This document shows positions 1 to 11,252 of a DNA stretch of 64,000 nucleotides, in pieces. The position numbers and the translations under genes are program-made. The stretch spans positions 9,590,441-9,654,440 of the forward strand of contig CM071925.1 in the NCBI GenBank assembly GCA_016081115.2, given 5' to 3'. How positions within the stretch are numbered: the stretch's first letter is position 1; every line of letters begins with the position of its first letter. The notes under the pieces were generated by a model. It did not search any database. It had not been told where the DNA came from and saw nothing but the letters and a program-made list of their open reading frames with translations. This DNA is from Rehmannia glutinosa (taxonomy: Eukaryota > Streptophyta > Magnoliopsida > Lamiales > Orobanchaceae).

Positions 1-84
1 GTACATAGTAGAAAACATACCCAGGATGATTGTTTTAATTCTAAAAGTCTATGGATTATTATTAAAAATGATAATTTTAAATTG

Positions 85-109
85 TATATATATATATATA
101 TATATATAT
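85..109. repeat. (TA)n microsatellite
   Basis: A pure TA run abuts the left terminus of the outer inverted-repeat element. A second TA run (12513-12536) abuts the right terminus, so the element probably inserted into, or carries, TA tracts. Confidence 0.9.
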
Positions 110-157
110 GGAGGATCCAATGACACCACATTTTATGGTGAGACAGTGTGGACTAAT

Positions 158-418
158 TTCAACCCTCCCCTATTTACATCAAATGTTAGGAATAATTTGG
201 GATAATAATACATTAACCATTTATTTAAATCCCAGAAAGGGTAAAATTGTCAAACAAACATGTGGAGACCATCTAATATGGAATCAGTTATGGGGAGAGA
301 GAGAATCACGTTGGGGAGAGGAGAATCATGTATGTTCTCTGGATGTAGTACTGTATATTTAACATATATTTACTATATATTTAACACTATTATACTTTAT
401 GTTTAACATAAATTTACT
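158..418. repeat. Module shared with 11095-11390
   Basis: This stretch contains a GA-rich segment, then a run of TATATTTAACATATATTTACT-like phrases. It is colinear and in the same orientation as 11160-11390. The module is split by the LTR retroelement: its left part ends at 418 and its continuation resumes at 11095. No coding potential is seen. Confidence 0.6.
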
Positions 419-797
419 TGTAACGCCCCAAATTCAATAGACCAAACTAATCATAAAATCCCAATTAGTAGGTACATCTCTGGATTTATACCAAATTAGG
501 ATCCACAAGAATAATTACACAAAACTATAATAACTGAAATATATAACTTGTCGAAATCTAAATCTAACGAAAAGTCCACAAACTAAGAGATACATAAACT
601 AGATTTATTACATATATTAAAGTGGAAGTCTAAACTTACAAAATAAAATAAGGACAAATTATATAAAGTAAGATGACAACAATCCCTTAAGTAAAATACT
701 AAAATAAAGTCCCAAAACTAGTTCAATCCAACAGTCTCAATGTACTACTATTCTTGCGTAGGTGGTTCGGTGTTAGGCTCACCAATCTCTGAAAATT
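419..797 (-). repeat. Truncated 3' LTR
   Basis: Nearly identical to 2012-2388 in the same orientation, then diverges abruptly after the phrase CTCACCAATCTCTGAAAA. The abrupt end marks a deletion junction. Confidence 0.85.
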
Positions 798-1995
798 TTT
801 CAAAATAATATTAAACTCACAATTACTAGTAAAACTAAACCCCTTTAATAGGTTTGATAATACAATAAAATCAAATAATGATTGTTCCAAAGAGTGCATT
901 CAGTACCTTGTTTCCATATACATGTGATACAATTCTTGAAAGAAATTTTGTCTATCTAGCTACACCTGCAAAACGTTTTAATCCGGATCAATTGAGGATT
1001 TCGCACTTCATTGCATTATTATAATTCCAGTTTGAGTCTGATGTTAAATCTAGAATTTCTAGTAGACATTCTTGTCCTGATGCCATTCAACCAGGAACAA
1101 TATCTTGATTAGTATAACGTCCAGGTGATCAACGATGTGGTACAATTATTACATAAGTGAATATATGAATACTATTTTAAGGTCAATGTTCCAAAAGGAA
1201 GGTTCAAGATCCAATCCTAAATATAAATAATATTCATATCAACGAACCTATGAACCAAGTTATCGTTTAAGCTCATCCATTACTTACATCTATCTATCTA
1301 TCTATATATATATATACTTATTTATATATCTTAGTTGATCATGTATTCTCAATACAGATGTCTCAAAATCCTGGATGAGTTGCTCTCAAAAGTTAGAGTA
1401 CGGGTCCAAATCTATATGGCATAAAAAGTTACATCCTCATATGATCAGATAGTCTAAATACAATTTATTGACTGATGAAATAATAATGATGCAAATACAA
1501 GGTAATTTAGATAACCCAAATCAACATCAAGTAATTCACATCCAAATCAACAACTCAATCCACAACAACACTCTTATTCCAAATAAAACTTAAATCTCAA
1601 GTTTTAATATCATCCACTACTGTCTCTTATTAATTGATTCATGAAATTTCACTAATCCCAATATTGTAAAATGTCTTGTTAATTCCACTAGTACCCAGTT
1701 GACTAAGTTCCTTTGTGAACTATGCTTATCAGATCAGAGTTCACAACTTATAACAATTATTGGTAATGACCTACTAAAGACTACAAAACCTACCCTAGAG
1801 TAGCTTCGTATAACCAATAAAATAAACTACAGAATTCCAATTGCAAAATACCCTAATGACACATCACAACCTAAACAACAAAACTGTCTTAATTTAACTT
1901 AACTTCGAGTTTCAAGATCATTCACGAGTGATAATCTAATCCACAGGCATAGAATCTTATCCTGGATAGCTCAGGTGAATTTCCTTTACACCCAA
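798..1995. other. Residual internal region of the LTR element
   Basis: AT-rich sequence between the two LTR copies with no ORF of note. It contains a short TATC/TA microsatellite near 1291-1316. No gag or pol motif is recognised. Confidence 0.5.
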
Positions 1996-2007
1996 GCTCT
2001 GATACCA
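1996..2007 (-). promoter_or_regulatory. tRNA-Met primer-binding site
   Basis: The minus strand reads TGGTATCAGAGC, the plant retroelement primer site complementary to initiator tRNA-Met. It lies 4 nt from the LTR edge at 2012 and fixes the element's orientation. Confidence 0.9.
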
Positions 2008-4554
2008 TAACTGTAACGCCCCAAATTCAATAGACCAAACTAATCATAAAATCCCAATTGTTAGGTACATCTCTGGATTTATACCAAATTAGGTTCCACA
2101 AGAATAATTACACAAAACTATAATAACTGAAATACATAACTTGTCGAAATCTAAATCTAACGAAAAGTCCACAAACCTAGAGATACATAAACTAGATTTA
2201 TTACATATATTACAACGGAAGTCTAAACTTACAAAATAAAATAAGAACAAATCATATAAAGTAAGATGACAACAATCCCTTAAGCAAAATACTAAAATAA
2301 AGTCTCAAAACTAGTTCAATCCAACAGTCTCAATGTGCTACTATTCTTGCGTAGGCGGTTCGGTGTTAGGCTCACCAATCTCTGAAAAATTTAGAAAAAC
2401 GTGGGGTGAGCTAAACGAGCTCAGTGGGTAGGGGATGAGAATGCATAGTAGTTAAGAAAATAAGAAATATATAATTTCTTTAAAAAAAATTACCAAGCAT
2501 GGCACTTAGTGTGCCAAATAGTTTTCATGCATATAAAATATATATAAAATAATCAGACATTTTAATTTACGCACAAACTTATAGAATAATCAAGTAAGCA
2601 ATTTTATGATTTTCACGGTCATGCAGATATAACAGAAGTTCAAATGCGGAAAATATTTTCAGTAATTGAAAATGGTTTTTAAACGAACAAGGTTATATGC
2701 CCCATTTTAAAATCCAACAAATACGCTAAAACAAATTACGAGATTCAAGCCAAATTTAAAACGGACATGGTTCTATGCCCCGTTTTAAAAACCAACGGGA
2801 AACACATAACAAACGTAGGGTCGATGTTGATCAAACACCAAACCCTATTACGTTCTCCAACGGACCAGGTCGAAGCCTCATTTTCACCTTATTCCTCCCG
2901 AGTGGCTCGACGACTCTTTAGATGTGGGCTTATGCTCAAAGTTCATCATATTTCGGAATATATCAATACTACGACCCAAGTTCTGTCGCCGTCTTCGGTC
3001 CGACCAAAAGAATGGGAATAGGCCCATGTGTAGTCGAGCAAACATTAACAGGCAACCTACTCGATTGATAAGGTAATAAATGTTTATTATGTTAACGAGA
3101 AATTTTTATTCAAAAGATTCAAATTGCACAAAAGATTCAATTTTTATAAAACTAACCAAAATAACTCTTTAGTACTCCTTGAACATCCAAATGAGCAGTC
3201 CCAATTAAATTATCAAAATTTCCACAATGTGAAAATATATTTTTGGTTTTGCAAATTAACCCCTGAAATTTTCATTTTCATAAAATTACCAAAAAATAAA
3301 TTTTTGACATCTACAAACTCCACTCCAAATGCTTTAAAAGTATAAAAATCATGACACAAGGCTTATAATATGCAAAAATAGGCCCTCGGGTCTTTTGAAA
3401 ATTACCAAATGACTTCACAGTTTCAGAAAATTATATTTTACTCCTTAAACTCTTTATTTTCACATATCCACCTCAAGAATGACTCTTTAAAATTTATAAT
3501 TACCACTCGAACATTAAGAAGTAATCTAGACAGACCCTCAACAGTTTTAAAATTTCAGATTAATAAAGCAATTTTCTAAAATTTATAAATTGACTCCAAG
3601 AATTTCTATTTTTGTGAAATTACTCAAAAATGAACTTTTAAAACATACAAAATCCATTCCAACTTCTTAAAGGTATAAAATAAATCCAGATCAGTTTTTG
3701 AATTTCATAAAAATGGGGAGGACAATTTCTGGAAATTGCAATTTGGCCCCACAGTTCCAGTAATTACAAAATTAGCCTCCAAACTTAATAAAATTTCAAT
3801 TAAATCACCAACTACAAATAATCCAACAATCAATTTGTCAAACCATCACAATTAGCACATAATCACACATACAAATGCATAATAACTCAATAAATTTCAT
3901 GATTTAACAACAATTTTAAGAAACCAATTTGAAAAAAAATAGAATAAATTTTTGGCCACCTCTTTGATCCACCACAGTTCCTTCATTTCTTTCAATCCAA
4001 AAACAATCTCAATCTTACAAGTCCGCCTAGGTATTATGTCATTACGTTAAGCCAATATTTATATAATTAAAGTTATATGTCAGTCAAAACTTAAGGATTC
4101 ACAATCAATTAGTACCTAAGTCAACACCAACATTGCCCGCACGATCGACTCCAAGCTTGGCCACCAATGAGCTGCCTAAACTTACCGTCACTCGAGGTTT
4201 GGTTGTTCAACTATAATGGTTTTCTTGGCACAATTTAAATTAACTAGATTGATGATGGTTTGTATATTTTTGTGTGTATAGCTGTGGAGAAGAGGTAAAG
4301 AAAAGTGAAGGAAATTGTAAAAGCTCCTTGGCTCTAGTTCACTGCTGAGTGAGAGGAAAACAGAAGAGAGATATTGGTTGTGTGGTAAATTGCAGTCAAG
4401 AGTAGGGTGAATTTGGTGTATTAGGTGTTGGTGCATGAAAACACAGAGAAACTCACAGCTGGACTCTAGAGAAAGAAATAGAAGACTTCTTTTGTCTTAG
4501 TGAGAGAAAAATTAAGTGTACATGAGGAGTTTTCACTACTACAAAACAGGCTTT

Positions 4555-4775
4555 TTACATCGGTTATTTGACACATTTTACATCGGTTTTACAACCGATG
4601 TAGAAGCCAGCGTAGTTGAAAAGGGGCCTTTTTTAACATCGGTAAGGAAACCGATGTAGAAAATATTTTCTACATATTAACCGATGTAGAAATTTCAATT
4701 TGTTACATCGTCTATATATTAACCGATGTAAATATTTAGGGTCTGTTACATCGGTTTGTGTTACAACCGATGTAA
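4555..4775. repeat. CACTA-1 left subterminal hairpin repeats
   Basis: About five inverted units of the form ACATCGGTT, a 5-15 nt loop, then AACCGATGTA. In the En/Spm family such arrays are transposase-binding sites. The same motif fills the opposite end at 10385-10620. Confidence 0.9.
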
Positions 4776-5799
4776 TATTTTCAGTTTTTTTTAAACCTGC
4801 TTTATAAAACGGAAACCCAATCTGCAATTTCATACAACAAAATAAAACCTGACATTCCATAAAGCAAAAGAACAACCTCACAGATCCAACCAAACAAATA
4901 CACACAACAAAAGATGTTTTTCCCACCACATATTCAACAACCTACATAAGTTTTCTCCATTAATGCATCATTCCAAGTACATGAAAAATGTCCCAAAAAC
5001 AATATTCACTGATCCAATTACGTACAAATGACACAAAAAGGATTCTAGTAATTGCATTACCCGAAAAGTTACAATCATATCAAAGCATCATTCCAATACA
5101 TGAAAAATGTCCCAAAACAATATTCGTGCTAATCCAATTCATCATCTTGTTAGAAAATTTTGAAACAATCTCCACATCAAAGCTTGAGAATGCATCCTGA
5201 ATTTTGTCTTTTCCTCAACACTCAAGTCCAATCGATCCAGGATAATTAAATCAAGACTCTACATACTCCAACATATAATTAATTAAGCGGAGCGATTTGC
5301 AAATTAAGTAAAACAAAACTAATTAATAGCTTACTTACCATCATGGAGGTAGATCTAAATCAGGCTTAGCAAATGATCCCTTTAGTTTTATTTATACCCA
5401 AAAGGTCGTTTTTTTCAAATTGGACAATTTGGACCATAGCTTGACTAATATCTCAAACTAGACTAACCATTTAATCTAATCTCTCGTTAAATTACACATA
5501 AAACAGGTAGATCTCTGTCTTTTTATCGATCCACAAATACATTCCTTCTCTCCAAGAAAACATAAGCTTTTTTTGTGTTTTTAATACAGATATCAATCAT
5601 TGCACATGTCATAGATATATTCTATATCACCCACCAGTTATCATATCATCCAAACAAACATATTAGTAGAAAAACTAATATGTTTATGTGAAACAAATGG
5701 CCAAGAAACTAACATGAGACACCGTAAAATCCTCCATGTCCTATCTCAAAAGAAAAAACATTCTTTTAACACTCAAGAGGTGCAAAAAGTGTGTAGATG

Positions 5800-5905
5800 A
5801 GGAATAGAACCTGTTGCAATGAAAGCTGGCATCCAAATCATTTTGGCAAATACCTCTCCACTTTGATGGGATTGGTCCCATTTCTTCATCACTAAAGCTT
5901 GTTGA
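5800..5905 (-). pseudogene. Captured exon fragment of a subtilisin-like serine protease
   Basis: The minus strand encodes TGVWP, then after a frame slip STSFSDEEMGPIPSKWRG, ICQND and HCNR. This is the conserved plant subtilase (S8) stretch that follows the catalytic-Asp block and leads to the CNRK(L/I)IGAR motif. Only about 35 codons remain. Catalytic His and Ser regions are absent, and a frameshift at about 5895 breaks the frame. It lies inside CACTA-1 with no flanking subtilase exons, so it is a transduplicated fragment, not a gene. Subtilase assignment is confident; which subfamily cannot be said. Confidence 0.85.
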
Positions 5906-6226
5906 ATCGGCCACACACCGGTTCAATCAAATAACATATGAAAGTGGGAATGACGGTGAAACCACAAATTGAAAAGACATTAAAATAATGATACACTTTT
6001 GCTTAACTATTAGATCTTTCTGTTTAACTTTCCCTTAAGTGGCGATTATTTATGTTATGTTTGTTCATACTCTATTCTCTGTCTCAGTTTTGGTATACCA
6101 TGTAACCTCCAAGTTTATGGTAATTTTCTCCATTTTTCATAGAACATCTGCATATTATATATGGCCCTCAATTTCAGCTAGCAGTGTTCAAAATACTCTC
6201 AAATGTGTCTGTGTGGCAAAACTTTA

Positions 6227-7964
6227 GGGACAATTACAAAAATCCCCGTGAGGTTTGGGTTTATTGCAAAAAAAACCAGAGGTTTTTTTAAACTTGCATA
6301 AAACCCTTGAGGTTTGATTTGTCTTACATGGAAGACAGACCATGATGCGGTTTGCAAAAAGTGTTTCAAATCAACCCCAAAATACATGAACCTTTGCCGA
6401 TAAAAAACAACTACTTTTATCGATTAACAGAGTCAAAATTTTAAATCTAGAAAGGCCACAATTAAATGCCATTTCAATACAACAATTACATGCCACATAA
6501 TACGATCCAAGTGTACAAAACGAAATCCATATAATCCAAAGATAGAGAGAGAGAGAGAGATTTGACACTTAAAAGGAAAGGGTGAAAAGGAGAAAAGTAT
6601 AAACAACAAAGTATTTCGAGATTCTACCTTCCACAATCGTAGCTACCCTAAGTATCCAATGATCGATTTCGACTTCCGAAAAGTATTTTGCCCAATTAAC
6701 CCGAACTTCTTTAATGTCGCTTTCGGGGCGGTGCTTCGATCACTAAATATCTGCACGATTAACGCAATAAATAATAAACATTACGAGTAATCTAACTTGT
6801 TAAAATAAAAACTATATTACCTCATTCCAATTATCTCGAATACCCGCCCGGACTATGGTCCACATCCAATGCATTATGTAATATCCACATTCATAGTCTC
6901 CATGTTGTTTATTACACTTCAAAATCAATAATGAAATTTAGTTACATATATGACATAATTATTGTAGAAACTAATAAAATATGGTTTTGGATATTCAAAA
7001 GTTGTAAATTACTTACTTTGGGATATCCTAAAGGATTTTACTTCTTATAGTGAGAAATAAAGAGAACAAACCTTGCTTGATATGACAAAGTGGCCACCAC
7101 TTTCAAGAAGTAAGATGCATTTAGAGCCATATTCTTGCCTGTGAAAAACAAACAAATCAAGAATTTTTAATTATATACACCGTTTAGAAATAACATTTTT
7201 GAGACAACATGATGTTTCGAGATTGAGAAGAAAGATTATTTAGAAGCATGTACAAACTCATGTTGAAGATTCAAAGTAAAGGCCAGGCCCAACATCATCT
7301 CAAAATAAAGGCCAGGCCCAAAATCTTAGGTTCAGGGCCAGGTTAGTGAAATATTTTTAAATTGAAATTTAACTTGGCTAAAAGGATGTCATCATGTTCT
7401 CCAAAAGATATATTCTGCTTTTATTTTTGCTTTTTCTGCTAAATTACAAATTCAAATCAGACTTAGGAAAATCATTATTAATTTATTCACTCTGGCGATG
7501 GATTAGGCTGGTAAGAGTAAATAAATAATCAAACTATTGATCTCTTTGTTCACATTATTAAAGAAAAGTGAAATTAAAACCAGAACTATCTAAGTTTAGA
7601 TGTGAAAAGGTTAAATGTCAAAAAAAGGAAGAGGGTTTACTTGTTATACAACTTTTGAAAAATGTCAAAATCCACACGTATCTCAGTTTTCCTCAATTAT
7701 GTAAAGTAGTATTAATCTTGGTTTTCAACTTTTCATCCTGCATGTAAGTTGACAAGTGGATTTGTTGACAAAAAATAAAATATGGGGTATCAAAATTGAT
7801 ATGCCTGAAAGTGGGGTACCAAACGTGAAAACAGACCATAGTCTATGTACTAAAACTGAAATTATCCCTAAATACAAACATCAAGTGGGTATTTATAATT
7901 TTGAAAGATAATTGGAGTTCTTTGTAATTAGGCTAAACCTCGGAGTATTTTTTGTAATTATCCC
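6227..7964. mobile_element. Inserted TIR element, MULE-like, inside CACTA-1
   Basis: The left end GGGACAATTACAAAAATCCC and the right end (reverse complement GGGATAATTACAAAAAATAC) are inverted copies. They match the 274-bp MULE MITE at 41462-41735. No 9-bp duplication is visible, so the two ends may come from different copies. A second MULE-type terminus of the family seen at 15702/23763 ends near 7868 within it. The element contains a Ulp1-like protease remnant. Confidence 0.6.
6610..6930 (-). pseudogene. Ulp1-like (C48) cysteine protease remnant
   Basis: The minus strand at about 6905-6830 encodes KQHGDYECGYYIMHWMW, matching the Q-P-G-x-x-(E/D)CGYY(V/I)M block of Ulp1 SUMO proteases; the Cys of ECGYY would be the nucleophile. 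A second block at about 6730-6640, separated by an apparent intron, encodes an EVRVNWAKYFSEV-like tail. Ulp1 domains are common passengers of plant MULEs and CACTA elements. The catalytic His/Asp part is not found, so this is a fragment. Whether it belongs to the inserted MULE-like element or to CACTA-1 cannot be settled here. Confidence 0.7.
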
Positions 7965-8046
7965 TATATATAATGTAAAAAGCATGATGAAGTTAGTTTG
8001 AAATGCAGTGAGAGTAAGTGCTTGTTTGAAATCATTTTTATCTTAC

Positions 8047-8304
8047 CGATGAAACTTAACGGACCACCTTCACAAGTCACTTCTCGCAACTCCTTGGACC
8101 TTTTCCCATAAACATAGTCGACATTCTGCTGACCATTCAATCTCTTAAAATAGTCTGAATAGCGATTATAGTAATGCACATCTATGACTGAGTAGTTAAA
8201 GCCTGCAGCAAATGGAAAGAGCTCTGTACTATTTGCTTCCCCCAATCTATTTGAAAGGATCACATATGCACTAGCAGTATATGTTCTGACTGCATCATAA
8301 CCTG
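8047..8304 (-). pseudogene. Captured exon of a GH5 glucan 1,3-beta-glucosidase-like protein
   Basis: An 86-codon exon is bounded by a TTTGTAG acceptor and a GTAAGA donor. It encodes AGYDAVRTYTASAYVILSNR, then SVIDVHYYN and GPLSFIG. These are hallmark segments of plant glycoside hydrolase family 5 exo-1,3-beta-glucanase/cellulase-like proteins, which end this block with a catalytic-Glu motif (GEW) just past this exon boundary. The following exon with the catalytic residue is missing. The exon has no stop and intact splice signals, suggesting fairly recent capture by CACTA-1. Alternative: part of a wider captured gene whose other exons I did not recognise. Confidence 0.88.
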
Positions 8305-8715
8305 CTACAAACTGGAACAGGGAATTATAAGGCTAAAGCTAAAATTGGAAAGGAGCAGGTCTTAGTGAGGTGCAACACTAGTAAAATGGTGAATGGACGC
8401 CAGGATAATTCACAAGGTAGTACTATGTCATTTACGTGATTTTATTTCCAAATAAACCATTCATAACTTTATAAAGTCTTGTCAAACTTCTAGTCAAGCA
8501 ACAAATTGTCACAGCTTCATAAAGTCCATTAATGCTTAACATTTGCTTGCATAATACTTAAAGGAAAAAAGATAAGAGTTTGGCAATCAAAACATACCTT
8601 AGTTCCATTTCAAGAATTCATAATTTGATAACACTTACATATAACAGCTGCTATATATAATGCGAGGTCAGCCCATCGACAAGAATTCATAATTTGACAA
8701 GACCAAAAAAAAGAG

Positions 8716-8847
8716 ATGGATATTGGAATTACAAGCAATGTTGTGTTTGTTCTTGTTTTCATGTCCATCCTAATTTTAGCATGCCTTAGCACATCGGATG
8801 CATCACAAAGTTTTCTGGGAGTGAAGCCAAGAGGTCTAATCGTATGA
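8716..8847 (+). CDS. Small ORF with signal-peptide-like N-terminus, 43 aa
   Basis: It starts ATG after an A/G-rich leader and encodes MDIGITSNVVFVLVFMSILI followed by a small-residue region, then FLGVKPRGLIV and a stop. The hydrophobic core at residues 8-24 with a polar tail resembles a secretory signal peptide or the first exon of a secreted protein. It runs on the strand opposite to the captured GH5 exon in CACTA-1. I do not recognise a family; it could be a chance ORF or a broken captured first exon. Confidence 0.3.
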   Translation: MDIGITSNVVFVLVFMSILILACLSTSDASQSFLGVKPRGLIV

Positions 8848-9890
8848 AGGGAAATGGGTGTACGATGAATCCTAACTTTAACTTATATGATTAATGGGGC
8901 AAGAACAACTAGAATGAGATGGGCCCACATCATTATATAACCAAAATTTGCTAGAAATGTATAGATCAGTCATGGCCAGATAGCAAAAACAGACACTATA
9001 AGCCAACCCACAAAACAAATAGATAGAAAGCATAGAAATTTTGACAAATCTCATCATACACACAAAAGGGCAAGAAAATAATACCAAAAAACAAGGCACC
9101 AGTCTTCACGAAACCAATTTGAAGAGAAATAGTGAGAGAGTTAAGCTATAAGCTAGCTCATTTCACAAGAAATTTCGCACCAAAGAAAACCAAACAACAC
9201 TTACAATACCATTTAGACTGTTTAGACCCAAACCAAATAAGAATTGGATAAAGAATATCACATCAAACTTTCTTAAGCACTAAGAAGATTTTCCCGAAAT
9301 TAATAGCCAATAGGAGAAGAAAGAAAACAGAGAAAGAGAATCAACAATAGAAAACCCGTTAGATCTGTTATTGCTTAATGCTCATGATCTCGGACTTAAA
9401 TTATTTTCTTATATATCGATATATATAAAACTCAGATCACTTGTAAACAGAAAATGGAATTATAAAATAAAATAACAAGCCTTCAAAGATAAAAAAAAAA
9501 GGTAAAGTATTAAAAAAAACAAGCCTTGAGATATAAGTTCTATGAAAAGGCATCTAAATCTAGTCTTTGAAAATGTGCTACGATCTGGAAAACTCTCACT
9601 AGCCAACTATCCAAAATCTAAAAGAACAGAGGAAGTCAAGAAGGAGACATAGACAACTCGGATATTCCGGATAATAGCACTTCGAGCAAATTTTCCATTT
9701 CAAATTGCAAAAATGAAGGCGAAACAAATTTCAAAGATCGCGAAAACTACCAAGATCGTGGAAAACAAATTAAATATAACATCAATAAACCACAACAATA
9801 GTGAACCACGAACAAAAAAAAAAATCGAAAGCATTCAAAATTGAAGCTCGAAAAACGAAAATCGTATAATCGATGACCGAAAATACTCAC

Positions 9891-9992
9891 GTTGTTTGTG
9901 ATTTTGCCACTTTGTTTTGCATATTCTACAAACCCTCGATTGCCCTGTTTTGCAAGCCGAACCGACGCTAATACTTTAAGCCACTTCTTCAT
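9891..9992 (-). CDS. Putative first exon of a CACTA-1 minus-strand transcript
   Basis: A 34-codon stretch starts at ATG (9992) downstream of a GC-rich, 5'-UTR-like region (10000-10200). It encodes MKKWLKVLASVRLAKQGN and continues to KITNN, then hits a good donor (GTGAGT) in phase 0. It lies just inside the right CACTA end, where a minus-strand transcript of the captured exons would start. I do not recognise the protein. The same arrangement (short GC-rich first exon near the right terminus) occurs in CACTA-2 at 54840-54863. Confidence 0.35.
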
Positions 9993-10384
9993 TCCGTCGG
10001 CGCAAGGCGGCTTTGCCTAGCTAGGTTTCGCGTGGGAATGAGAAATGGGGTTTAGGCTAGGGTTTCGCGTGGAAACCGAGGGGGCAAGCAAAAACGGGTT
10101 AAAGAGGGCTTGCTAGGGCTTCGACGGGTGACTTCGACGGTGACTTCGACGGATTCTGGTGGTGGGCGGAGATATGGACTCTGTGGCGGACGGTGACTTC
10201 GACGGATTCAAGAGAATACAAATTTTTTGTTTCGATCGGTACAAGGTTTTAAGGCTAGGTTGGGTGAACTACGTGAATAAAAGGTGAAGAGGGTGGGGCT
10301 GCGGCAGGAAGGGTTAAGTCTAAGGCAAAATATGAAAAGGTTTTTCATCTCAAAAAAAAATGAAAAGGTTTTAACTAAAAATAT

Positions 10385-10620
10385 ATCTACATCGTTTGTA
10401 TACGAACCGATGTAGGTATCCTGATATCTACATCGGTCGTATAACAAACGATGTAGGTGAAAAAAGAAACGTATATTTCTACATCGGTTAAGTTAACAAC
10501 CGATGTAGATAAAAAGCTCTGCATCGGTTCATCTCAATAAACGATGTAATAATCTCAAAATATTTACAATTTTGCCACCGGGTTTTCTTTTACATCGGTT
10601 GGTTATTGAACCGATGTAAA
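10385..10620. repeat. CACTA-1 right subterminal hairpin repeats
   Basis: Five units of ACATCGGTT...AACCGATGTA with short variable loops mirror the left-end array and support pairing of the two CACTA ends. Confidence 0.9.
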
Positions 10621-11094
10621 GGCCTGATGTAAAAGGCCTGTTTTGTGGTAGTGTTTGGCCCCCACTCTATGTATTTATATAGATAGTGACTTGTGAAATT
10701 CAAATAGAATTAATAAGATTTTGAGTTCCAAGTTTAGGGAGGTTTTGGGCTTATTAGTTGGGTCCAGAATGACTACCAATTTGGTATTTTAAAAGAAAAA
10801 CGATTCAAGAATTGATAAAAGGTATGAGCCTAGTATTGAATATTTCACATGTTAAGGGAATTTAGCTAGATATAGATTTTATAAAGATGACTAATAATTC
10901 TACAACAACAAATCAAGGATCATTAGTAACTTGAGCTAATTCACAACCCATATATTCTAGTGAAAGTACTTATATAAATTATTAAAACAACTAAAAATTA
11001 TACAATAATACTAAAGTCGAATAGATATATATAATTAAAACTCAAATATTTATTACACCTCTATTTATATAATCGTCCAAATTTGGGTCTCACA

Positions 11095-11215
11095 TTACTG
11101 CATATTAAAATTATCAAAAAACAATATATGAGGACAGTGAATTAAGGAATCAATATAGAAAGAGAGAAAATCACATTCATTAACATGTGGGGACCGTGAA
11201 TTAAGTAAATCAGTT

Positions 11216-11252
<37 letters not shown>

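Larger units (their letters stand above)
4534..10653 (-). mobile_element. CACTA (En/Spm-type) element 1, 6.12 kb, carrying host-gene exons
   Basis: The left end reads CACTACTACAAAACAGGC, and the right end is its inverted match, CCTGTTTTGTGGTAGTG. The 3-bp TTT flanks both sides (4531-4533 and 10654-10656), as expected for CACTA elements. Both subterminal zones are packed with ACATCGGTT/AACCGATGT hairpins. No TNP2-type transposase is found, so the element is non-autonomous. On its minus strand it carries fragments of a subtilisin-like protease (5800-5905) and a GH5 glucanase (8047-8304), and a further TIR element (6227-7964) is inserted in it. This is a Pack-CACTA (transduplication) structure. 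Confidence 0.93.
419..11094 (-). mobile_element. Minus-strand LTR retroelement with long LTR, internally deleted
   Basis: The element starts TGTAACGCCCC at 419 and ends TCTCACA at 11094. It is flanked by the 5-bp target duplication TTACT at 414-418 and 11095-11099. A second TGTAACGCCCC copy begins at 2012, next to a tRNA-Met primer site (1996-2007, minus strand), so the right copy is the 5' LTR. Only about 1.2 kb of internal sequence and about 380 bp of the left LTR remain, so most of the internal region and the 3' LTR is deleted. A CACTA element (4534-10653) sits in the right LTR. The paralogous module at 11310-11350 reads straight through the insertion point and acts as an empty site. The superfamily cannot be assigned because no gag or pol remains. 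Confidence 0.85.
2012..11094 (-). repeat. 5' LTR, about 2.96 kb, split by a CACTA element
   Basis: The LTR consists of 2012-4533 plus 10657-11094 once the 6.12-kb CACTA insertion and its duplicated TTT are removed. It begins TGTAACGCCCC and ends TCTCACA. Its style (ACGCCCC start, a GGGGTGAG phrase about 400 bp in, then long AT-rich stretches of repeated AAATTnnCAATT-like phrases) matches the solo LTR at 27581-31540, so the two are probably related families. No coding sequence is seen. Confidence 0.8.

Noticed and set aside
2767..3021. 84-codon plus-strand ORF in the long LTR
   Set aside because: Lies in LTR sequence with no motif; likely chance.
6218..7973. 9-bp target duplication for the MULE-like insert in CACTA-1
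   Set aside because: AAAACTTTA and TATATATAA do not match.
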